Source: an uncultured Bacilli bacterium (GTDB taxonomy: Bacteria; Bacillota_I; Bacilli_A; RF39; UBA660). Taken from it: 6,279 nucleotides of DNA. Positions 1-4,586 of the stretch are shown here, piece after piece. The position numbers were made by a program, and so were the translations under genes. The DNA is taken from positions 1 to 6,279 of the forward strand of contig CANQDH010000058.1 in NCBI GenBank assembly GCA_947591565.1, in the 5' to 3' direction. How positions within the stretch are numbered: the stretch's first letter is position 1; each line of letters begins with the position of its first letter. The notes beneath the pieces were generated by a model. That model did no database searches. It was not told the DNA's origin and saw only the letters and a list, made by a program, of their open reading frames with translations.

Positions 1-87
1 AGTGGATACACCTGTTCCCATCTCGAACACAGAAGTTAAGCACTTTAACGCCGAAGATAGTGATAAGCGAAAATAGGTAGTTGCCAA
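1..87 (+). rRNA. rrf: 5S ribosomal RNA, 3' portion (5' end outside window)
   Basis: This is the distal part of a 5S rRNA gene. The run CCTGTTCCCATCTCGAACAC followed by AGAAGTTAAGC matches the highly conserved helix II/III and loop region of bacterial 5S rRNA, and the end at TTGCCAA is the 3' strand of helix I. Roughly the first 30 nucleotides, including the 5' strand of helix I, lie off the left edge. The segment between CGCCGAAGATAG and GGTAGTTGCC is short and A-rich, as in some low-GC Bacillota. A 5S gene here implies that the 23S and 16S genes lie to the left, so the window starts at the end of an rRNA operon. The exact 3' end is uncertain by a few bases. Confidence 0.93.
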
Positions 88-106
88 TTTTTTTGTTTTA
101 TTTTTT

Positions 107-134
107 AAATTGGCTATAAGGTCAATTTTTTTTT
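107..134 (+). terminator. Intrinsic terminator after the rRNA operon
   Basis: AAATTGGC (107-114) can pair with GTCAATTT (121-128) as an 8-bp stem with one G-U pair and the loop TATAAG, followed directly by six T residues (129-134). It lies about 20 bases after the 5S 3' end, where an rRNA operon terminator is expected. A separate T7 run (88-94) directly after the 5S helix I strand may also contribute to termination. Confidence 0.7.
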
Positions 135-190
135 GTTATAAATTAGATTATATTATATGGTAAGTTAGGTCTATTACTTTTTAATAAATA

Positions 191-294
191 TGTTTCAAAA
201 AATGTGTTTGCAAAAAGTGTCAAAAAAAGTTTTGCAAATACGTTTGCAAAAAAGCTCAAAAAAAGGAAGTTTTGCAAATACGTTTGCAAAACTT
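191..294. repeat. Array of TTTGCAAA palindromes in about 40-bp tandem units
   Basis: Five copies of the self-complementary octamer TTTGCAAA lie at 207-214, 231-238, 243-250, 271-278 and 283-290. A 25-bp sequence is repeated exactly at 227-251 and 267-291, offset by 40 bp. The larger unit (TTTGCAAAA, then a TCAAAAAAA tract, then GTTTTGCAAATACG) recurs from about 205, 241 and 281, and a degenerate half copy starts at 191. Within units the octamers sit 12 bp apart start to start. Copy 267-294 is a perfect 12-bp inverted repeat around TACG; copy 230-251 has a 9-bp stem. Read on the minus strand, both hairpins are followed by seven-T tracts, so they could act as tandem terminators for leftward transcripts. 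Alternatively they are protein-binding sites. No known element is recognised. Confidence 0.85.
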
Positions 295-431
295 TATAAA
301 ACTTAATATAAAATAATTATTTAATAGAGTAGAAAAATTTACTAAAAATGTTAATCATAAAATATAAATATGGATTTGTAATAATTCATGATAATAATTA
401 ACTATAATTTGCATTCACAATTAAAAAAGTA
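295..431. other. AT-rich spacer without a recognised element
   Basis: This is the rest of the 408-base gap between the 5S gene and the ThyX-like gene, after the palindrome array and before the promoter. It is almost entirely A and T, carries stop codons in all frames, and shows no hairpin longer than about 5-6 bp. I see no gene, RNA or further repeat in it. Confidence 0.6.
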
Positions 432-440
432 TGTTATAAT
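414..440 (+). promoter_or_regulatory. Extended -10 promoter for the ThyX-like gene
   Basis: A perfect TATAAT (435-440) is preceded by TGT (432-434), the extended -10 TGN signature. The -35 region is weak: TTCACA (414-419) gives a 15-bp spacer, or TTGCAT (409-414) a 20-bp spacer. Extended -10 promoters tolerate a poor -35. Transcription would start near 447, giving a leader of about 49 nucleotides. Confidence 0.65.
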
Positions 441-495
441 GAATATGTGAAGATAAAAGGAATAAAAATGGGAAATATCAATTTGGAGGAAAAAA

Positions 496-1698
496 ATGAA
501 AAAAACAAAAATTAAAGTTGGTATTTTACCTAACCAATTTTTAAAATTAGATGGAACTTTTGACAAAGATGAAGCAATTAAATTATCTGGTAAAATCGCA
601 GGTGTGTGTTATGATAAAGAAGGTTTTACACATCTTGAAAATGAGCCACTTGAAAAAACTATGCGCAGAGTTGATATGACATTAAATAATGGACATCATA
701 GTGTTTATGACCACATTTTAATAAATTTCAATTTACAAAATTTACCTAAGATTTTAGCAATGGTATTAAATAATGAACATCAATATACAACAAGTGAAAA
801 ATCAGCTAGATATACACCTGTAGTAAGAGATGAAGAATCAATTATTACAGAAGCTGAAGAAAAACTTTATCATAAGTGGCTTGATATATTTAAAGTTAAA
901 ATTAAAGAACAATATGGTTATGTATACAATGATTCTAAAATACAAAAATTAGCTCAAGAAAATGCCAGATATTTAGTAACCGTATTTATGCCAACCCAAA
1001 TGATCTATTCTACATCTTTAAGACAAATAAATTATATTGCTTCATGGATGTGTGATTATATAGATGAAGTTAATATTAATGATTTATTTGAATTAAAATT
1101 AGCGTATTACATGAGGCAATTTATAGATGAATTATATCGATTAAATGTATTAGATGAAAGGCTTATGAAAAATGAGAAACATAGAAAATTATCTTTATTT
1201 GGTCAAAATTTAGATAAAAAAGAAGAACATTTTGGCGATGTATATTCTACCTATTATAAAGGCTCTTATGCCCTATTTGCCCAAGCACAAAGACATAGAA
1301 CACTTGATTATCAAATGGAATTGTTAAATGAAAAAGAGTATTTTGTGCCTTCTATTATTGCTAGGGATAGTGTAGTGGTTGATGAATGGCTTGCCGATAT
1401 GAGGCTAGTTAAAGATGTTAATCCTCAAGGCGAACTTGTTAAGATTAGTGAAATGGGAAAATATGATGACTTTATTTTAAAGTGTAAAGAAAGATTATGC
1501 TCAGCTGCACAACTTGAAATTATGTTGCAAACTAGAGAAACATTATTAAAGTATAAAAAAGCCTTAGAAGAATCTCACAATCCTCTTGCTTCAGATATCC
1601 TAAATTATTGTAATGGCGCAAGATGTACTTTCCCCGATTTTGAATGTTCATCTGATTGTAAGTTTAAAGAGGGAAAAATTCTAACAAGAAAAATATAA
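496..1698 (+). CDS. thyX: Double-domain ThyX-like FAD-dependent thymidylate synthase
   Basis: ThyX makes dTMP from dUMP using methylenetetrahydrofolate, FAD and NADPH. This protein is 400 aa, against about 210-250 aa for usual ThyX, and looks like two fused ThyX-like domains. Domain 1 (about 5-205) has GHHSVYDH (66-73), like the GHxSPFEH motif, and SEKSARY (100-106), the second half of RHRxxSxNExSxRY, but NEH replaces RHR. It also has ENAR (R158). Domain 2 (about 225-370) has QAQRHR (263-268), the first half of the motif, then EYFVPSI (281-287) and ERLCSAAQLEI (332-342), like the ThyX LRxxxxAQxEI segment, but lacks ExSxR. The tail has four cysteines, C372, C377, C384 and C388. GGAGG (485-489) six bases before the ATG supports the start. 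Family membership is fairly secure; catalytic activity is inferred, and a divergent non-thymidylate function is possible. Confidence 0.82.
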   Translation: MKKTKIKVGILPNQFLKLDGTFDKDEAIKLSGKIAGVCYDKEGFTHLENEPLEKTMRRVDMTLNNGHHSVYDHILINFNLQNLPKILAMVLNNEHQYTTSEKSARYTPVVRDEESIITEAEEKLYHKWLDIFKVKIKEQYGYVYNDSKIQKLAQENARYLVTVFMPTQMIYSTSLRQINYIASWMCDYIDEVNINDLFELKLAYYMRQFIDELYRLNVLDERLMKNEKHRKLSLFGQNLDKKEEHFGDVYSTYYKGSYALFAQAQRHRTLDYQMELLNEKEYFVPSIIARDSVVVDEWLADMRLVKDVNPQGELVKISEMGKYDDFILKCKERLCSAAQLEIMLQTRETLLKYKKALEESHNPLASDILNYCNGARCTFPDFECSSDCKFKEGKILTRKI

Positions 1699-1854
1699 TA
1701 TAGAAAAGAAACCTTAGATGTATCTTTATCTAAAGAGATTTATTCTTATGTGGATACTTCTTTTATGTTTAAAACACAAGATTTAAGTAATTTAATACTG
1801 AAGATGAGCTTAGCTAAAAGAGGTAGACACGAATTTTTAAATTTAATTTTTTGA
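1699..1854 (+). pseudogene. Possible remnant of an unidentified gene
   Basis: Directly after the TAA of the ThyX-like gene, the same frame stays open for 51 codons up to a TGA (1852-1854). The translation looks protein-like rather than random: it includes LDVSLSKEIYSYVD (from 1714) and LILKMSLAKRGRHEF (from 1792). There is no start codon before the ATG at 1765, no clear ribosome binding site, and no recognisable family. It could be the decayed tail of an ancient neighbour, an ancestral longer C-terminus, or chance. A weak 6-bp hairpin (TTAGAT 1714-1719 with ATCTAA 1728-1733) also lies here, without a T tract. Confidence 0.25.
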
Positions 1855-1879
1855 AAAAAATATTGTAATAAGATATTTT
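1851..1879 (+). promoter_or_regulatory. Candidate promoter of the tsaE operon
   Basis: TTGAAA (1851-1856) and TATTTT (1874-1879) are separated by 17 bp and would start transcription near 1886, leaving the tsaE ribosome binding site intact. A competing reading is TTGTAA (1863-1868), 17 bp, then TGT plus TATGAT (1886-1891). It has better -10 bases, but its start near 1898 would truncate the Shine-Dalgarno sequence. The region is so AT-rich that either could be fortuitous. Confidence 0.45.
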
Positions 1880-1883
1880 TTTT
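1854..1883 (+). terminator. A/T-only hairpin, possible terminator upstream of tsaE
   Basis: AAAAAAATAT (1854-1863) and ATATTTTTTT (1873-1882) are exact reverse complements, a 10-bp stem with a 9-base loop, and the 3' arm is itself a T tract. It could end the ThyX-like transcript, since no other terminator is visible there, or simply be an AT-rich promoter DNA structure. It overlaps the candidate tsaE promoter. Confidence 0.4.
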
Positions 1884-1907
1884 GTTATGATGAATGAGGT
1901 GATAATA

Positions 1908-2357
1908 ATGGAATACAAATTTACATCTCATAGTGAAATGGATACAGTTGAATTAGCTCAAAATTTTGAATCTGAGAAATTTCCTAATTTAATTATATGT
2001 TTAGATGGTGAGTTAGGTAGTGGTAAAACCGTTTTTACGAAAGGTATTGCTGATGCTTTAGGTATTAAAGATACAATTACCTCTCCAACCTTTACAATTA
2101 TTAAAGAATATGATGGTGAATTACCACTTTATCATATGGATGTTTACCGACTAGATGGTAAAACAGATGGTATTGGAATTGAAGAGTATTTTACTAAAGG
2201 TGGCGTCGTTGTTATCGAATGGGCCGAAACTATTAAAGACATTTTACCTGAAGAAAGACTCGATATTAAATTTAAAATTATTGATGAAAATAAAAGACTT
2301 CTTGTTTTAACACCTCATGGAAAAAAATATGAAGAACTATGTGAGGCTGTATTATGA
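1908..2357 (+). CDS. tsaE: tRNA threonylcarbamoyladenosine biosynthesis ATPase TsaE
   Basis: TsaE is the small P-loop ATPase of the cytoplasmic t6A machinery; it binds the TsaB-TsaD pair and is needed for catalytic turnover in making t6A37 on ANN-decoding tRNAs. The protein is 149 aa, normal for the family. The Walker A motif GELGSGKT is at 34-41, the family signature SPTF at 59-62, YHMDVYRL at 75-82, and the Walker B-like VVIEWAE at 101-107. I chose the ATG at 1908 because the Shine-Dalgarno sequence GAGGTGA (1896-1902) sits five bases before it. The in-frame ATG at 1887 lies upstream of that site, has no ribosome binding site, and would add seven residues. It is the first gene of a four-gene operon, and its TGA overlaps the tsaB start by four bases (ATGA), indicating translational coupling. 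Confidence 0.96.
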   Translation: MEYKFTSHSEMDTVELAQNFESEKFPNLIICLDGELGSGKTVFTKGIADALGIKDTITSPTFTIIKEYDGELPLYHMDVYRLDGKTDGIGIEEYFTKGGVVVIEWAETIKDILPEERLDIKFKIIDENKRLLVLTPHGKKYEELCEAVL

Positions 2358-2968
2358 TTAATCTATTTATAGATTCATCATATAAAGCTTTATTTATAGC
2401 TTTAACAACTGATAAAGAAGTTATTGATGAAGTATGTATCATGGCAGAAGCTAATTTTTCAGAAAAACTTCTTCCTTTACTTAAAGAAATGACAGATAGA
2501 AATCATATTTCTTTAAATAATCTTCATAAAATTTTTGTTACCGTTGGTCCTGGATCTTTTACAGGTATTAGAATTGGTGTTACTGTTTGTAAAACATTAG
2601 GATTTGCTCTTAAAAAAAGAATTGTTCCTATATCTAGTTTGGAATTTATGGCAACAACCAAGACCGATACAGATTATAAGATACCTTTTATCGATGCAAG
2701 GCATGGTTATGTTTTTGCTGGTGTATATGATAAAAAGGGTATAAATATTGTGGAAGATTCTTATACGAATATTCAAAATCTAATTGATAAAATAAAGGGT
2801 TCTATAACTTTTATTAGTTATGATGATCTACATTTAGATAATACTATTTTACCTAAATATAATATTTTAGATATCATAACTAGACATTTAAATGATGAAG
2901 GCTTAAATCCCCATGAAGTAAAACCTAATTATCTAAAGAAAACGGAAGCTGAAGAAAAACTTATATGA
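2354..2968 (+). CDS. tsaB: t6A biosynthesis scaffold protein TsaB
   Basis: TsaB is the ASKHA-fold paralogue of TsaD that lacks catalysis and serves as dimer partner and scaffold for TsaD and TsaE in t6A37 formation. The 204-aa length is on the short side of the usual 210-240. The N-terminal strand INLFIDSS (2-9) is the degenerate nucleotide-fold start. GPGSFTGIRIG (65-75) is the strongest TsaB signature, DARHGYVFAGVY (114-125) matches the family's DARxxEVY region, and PNYLKKTEAE (191-200) is the typical C-terminal segment. The start overlaps the tsaE stop by four bases, and a GAGG just upstream gives a modest ribosome binding site. The end overlaps the rimI start the same way. TsaD's metal-binding histidines are absent, as expected. 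Confidence 0.95.
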   Translation: MINLFIDSSYKALFIALTTDKEVIDEVCIMAEANFSEKLLPLLKEMTDRNHISLNNLHKIFVTVGPGSFTGIRIGVTVCKTLGFALKKRIVPISSLEFMATTKTDTDYKIPFIDARHGYVFAGVYDKKGINIVEDSYTNIQNLIDKIKGSITFISYDDLHLDNTILPKYNILDIITRHLNDEGLNPHEVKPNYLKKTEAEEKLI

Positions 2969-3381
2969 TAAGAGATTTCGATTTAAAAGATATCGATTAT
3001 ATTACCGAAAAAATGAAGTATTTTCATGTTTCATATAATAAGGATAATATATGTAATCATCCCTTTAATAAGTATTTAATTTATGAAGAAAATGATGAGG
3101 TTATGGCTTTTTTAGAATATGCTTTATATTATGACCGAATAGAACTTAACTATATTTATGTTAATAGTGAGTGTCGTCAAAAAGGTATTGGTACAAAATT
3201 ACTTACATATTTAATAAATATGTATAAAAATATTTCCAATATAACTTTAGAAGTATCTGAAAAAAATGAAGTGGCTATCAAATTATATGAAAAATGTGGC
3301 TTCAAAAAGATATGTATAAGATATAATTACTACCCTAATGGTGAAAACGCTATTATGATGATGAGGGGGGCTTTAAGATGA
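2965..3381 (+). CDS. rimI: GNAT acetyltransferase RimI (ribosomal protein bS18-alanine N-acetyltransferase type)
   Basis: This is a GCN5-related N-acetyltransferase of 138 aa. RimI acetylates the N-terminal Ala of ribosomal protein bS18 in E. coli. The acetyl-CoA pyrophosphate-binding loop is RQKGIG (71-76), with the adjacent strand LNYIYVNSECR (61-71). LEVSEKNEVAIKLYEKCGF (95-113) matches the RimI LEVRxSNxxAxxLYExxGF segment; by that alignment E96 and Y108 correspond to the proposed catalytic Glu103 and Tyr115 of the Salmonella enzyme. RYNYYPNGENAIMM (119-132) matches the typical RxxYYxxxxEDAxxM tail, with Asn in place of the Asp. The start overlaps the tsaB stop (ATGA) and the stop overlaps the tsaD start. 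The rimI name rests on both motif and position between tsaB and tsaD; substrate range may be broader than bS18. Confidence 0.85.
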   Translation: MIRDFDLKDIDYITEKMKYFHVSYNKDNICNHPFNKYLIYEENDEVMAFLEYALYYDRIELNYIYVNSECRQKGIGTKLLTYLINMYKNISNITLEVSEKNEVAIKLYEKCGFKKICIRYNYYPNGENAIMMMRGALR

Positions 3382-4382
3382 AAGATATGAATATATTAGC
3401 TATTGAATCAAGCTGTGATGAAACAAGTATGGCTATTATTCGAAATGGAACAGATAATTTAGGAACAGTTGTCTTATCCCAAATGGATACACACGCTACT
3501 TTTGGAGGCGTTGTTCCTGAAATCGCCAGCCGAATGCATGTTGAAAATATTACAATGGTTTTAGAAGAAACCTTAAATAAAGCACATATGACTTTAGATG
3601 ATATTGACGCTATTGCAATTACATATGGTCCTGGTTTAATTGGATCATTATTAATTGGTTTGCAGGCCGCTAAAACACTTGCTTTTATTACTGGTAAACC
3701 ACTTATTCCTGTTCATCATATTGCCGGGCATATATATGCAAATAATCTTGTAAAAAGGCTTGAATTTCCCTTAATGGCTTTAGTTGTTAGTGGTGGACAT
3801 ACCGAACTTGTTTATATGAAAGAGGATTATTCTTTTGAAAAAATTGGTGGTACTTTAGATGATGCTGTCGGTGAAGCATATGATAAAGTTGCCCGTGTGC
3901 TTGGTATTCCGTATCCAGGGGGACCTAATGTTGATAAATTAGCATCTGCTGGAAAGGATACATATAATTTACCCCTTCCTTTAGATGATGACTCATTTAA
4001 TTTTAGCTTTAGTGGTTTAAAAAGTGCGGTTATTAATTTAAAACATAATTTAAATCAAAAAGGTATAGAAGTTATTCCTGAAAATTTAGCCGCTTCTTTT
4101 CAAAATAGAGTTACCGAAATTTTGATTAAAAAAACTATAAGAGCTATGCATAAATATCATGTTAAAAAACTTATTATTGCTGGCGGTGTTTCGGCCAATA
4201 AGACCCTAAGAGATAGGCTTAGCTCTGTATGCGAAGAAAATGGCTTTGAACTTATCACACCTGAACTTAAATATTGCACAGATAATGCGGCTATGATTGG
4301 GGCTGCGGGATACTATGCTTATCAAAAAGGTCGAATTGCAAGCTTAGATTTAAATGCCAAAGCAACAGATACATTACAGTAA
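3378..4382 (+). CDS. tsaD: tRNA N6-adenosine threonylcarbamoyltransferase TsaD
   Basis: TsaD transfers the threonylcarbamoyl group from threonylcarbamoyl-AMP to A37 of ANN-decoding tRNAs, with TsaB and TsaE. The 334-aa length is typical. Residues 5-16 (NILAIESSCDET) form the family start. GPGLIGSLLIG follows at 84-94. PVHHIAGHIYA (111-121) supplies the metal ligands H114 and H118, and CTDNAAMI (300-307) supplies D302 as the third. VVSGGHTEL (136-144), GGTLDDAVGEAYDKVAR (157-173), NFSFSGLKSAV (208-218) and IIAGGVSANKTLR (266-278) are the other conserved blocks. All expected catalytic positions are present. The ATG at 3378 overlaps the rimI stop and follows a GAGGGGGG ribosome binding site (3362-3369) by eight bases; the Met at 3387 is too far. 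A terminator begins within its stop codon. The upstream enzyme TsaC/TsaC2 is not in the window. Confidence 0.97.
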   Translation: MKDMNILAIESSCDETSMAIIRNGTDNLGTVVLSQMDTHATFGGVVPEIASRMHVENITMVLEETLNKAHMTLDDIDAIAITYGPGLIGSLLIGLQAAKTLAFITGKPLIPVHHIAGHIYANNLVKRLEFPLMALVVSGGHTELVYMKEDYSFEKIGGTLDDAVGEAYDKVARVLGIPYPGGPNVDKLASAGKDTYNLPLPLDDDSFNFSFSGLKSAVINLKHNLNQKGIEVIPENLAASFQNRVTEILIKKTIRAMHKYHVKKLIIAGGVSANKTLRDRLSSVCEENGFELITPELKYCTDNAAMIGAAGYYAYQKGRIASLDLNAKATDTLQ

Positions 4383-4410
4383 GAGAGTGTTTTTACCTCT
4401 TTTTTTCTTT
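4381..4410 (+). terminator. Intrinsic terminator of the tsaE-tsaB-rimI-tsaD operon
   Basis: AAGAG (4381-4385) pairs with CTCTT (4397-4401); inside the stem, after a bulged A, GT (4387-4388) pairs with AC (4395-4396). A T-rich run (4401-4410, interrupted by one C) follows. The hairpin starts inside the tsaD TAA codon. Confidence 0.75.
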
Positions 4411-4417
4411 TTATATA

Positions 4418-4446
4418 TTTACTTCTTTTTAAATATATATTATACT
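4418..4446 (+). promoter_or_regulatory. Promoter of the tRNA-Gln gene
   Basis: TTTACT (4418-4423, four of six -35 consensus bases) and TATACT (4441-4446, five of six -10 bases) are separated by 17 bp. Transcription would begin near 4453, about eight bases before the mature tRNA 5' end. It is also the nearest good promoter upstream of gltX. Confidence 0.6.
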
Positions 4447-4460
4447 ATTAATGTACTTAT

Positions 4461-4534
4461 TGCCCTATGGCCAAGCGGTAAGGCAACGGACTCTGACTCC
4501 GTGAGCATTAGTTCGAATCTAATTAGGGCAGCCA
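4461..4534 (+). tRNA. tRNA-Gln, anticodon CUG, CCA encoded
   Basis: A complete cloverleaf is visible. The acceptor TGCCCTA (4461-4467) pairs perfectly with TAGGGCA (4524-4530), including the U1-A72 pair typical of tRNA-Gln. The discriminator is G4531 and the CCA (4532-4534) is encoded. The D arm holds GGCCAAGCGGTAAGGC (4469-4484). The anticodon stem ACGGA/TCCGT (4486-4490 with 4498-4502) encloses the loop CTCTGAC, placing anticodon CTG at 4493-4495, which reads the Gln codon CAG. The T stem ATTAG/CTAAT (4507-4511 with 4519-4523) encloses TTCGAAT. The overall sequence closely resembles bacterial tRNA-Gln. It lies between the t6A operon and gltX, each side marked by an intrinsic terminator. Confidence 0.97.
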
Positions 4535-4546
4535 AAAGAATTTATT

Positions 4547-4572
4547 CCTCTTGTTTCAAGAGGTTTTATTTT
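4547..4572 (+). terminator. Strong intrinsic terminator between tRNA-Gln and gltX
   Basis: CCTCTTG (4547-4553) and CAAGAGG (4557-4563) form a perfect 7-bp stem with a TTT loop, followed by TTTTATTTT (4564-4572). It begins 13 bases after the tRNA CCA and ends immediately before the gltX Shine-Dalgarno sequence, so it would end the tRNA transcript yet lies within any read-through leader of gltX. Confidence 0.85.
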
Positions 4573-4586
4573 AAAGGAGAATATTT

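Noticed and set aside
191..294. CRISPR array
   Set aside because: The repeats are adjacent or overlapping palindromes without unique spacers of constant length, and no cas gene is in the window.
1887..1907. Upstream ATG as start of tsaE
   Set aside because: The Shine-Dalgarno sequence lies downstream of it and correctly spaced for the ATG at 1908; the extra seven residues are not seen at the start of typical TsaE proteins.
1746..1931. 61-codon minus-strand open frame across the spacer and tsaE start
   Set aside because: It covers the AT hairpin and the tsaE start, has low-complexity Phe/Lys/Ile-rich content, no ribosome binding site and no recognisable family.
2355..3381. UGA reassigned to Trp as in mycoplasmas
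   Set aside because: TGA ends tsaE, tsaB and rimI exactly at the expected family lengths, and Trp is written TGG throughout.
4535..4586. T-box riboswitch upstream of gltX
   Set aside because: The leader after the tRNA is only 52 bases and has no T-box sequence or specifier stem; only a simple terminator hairpin is present.
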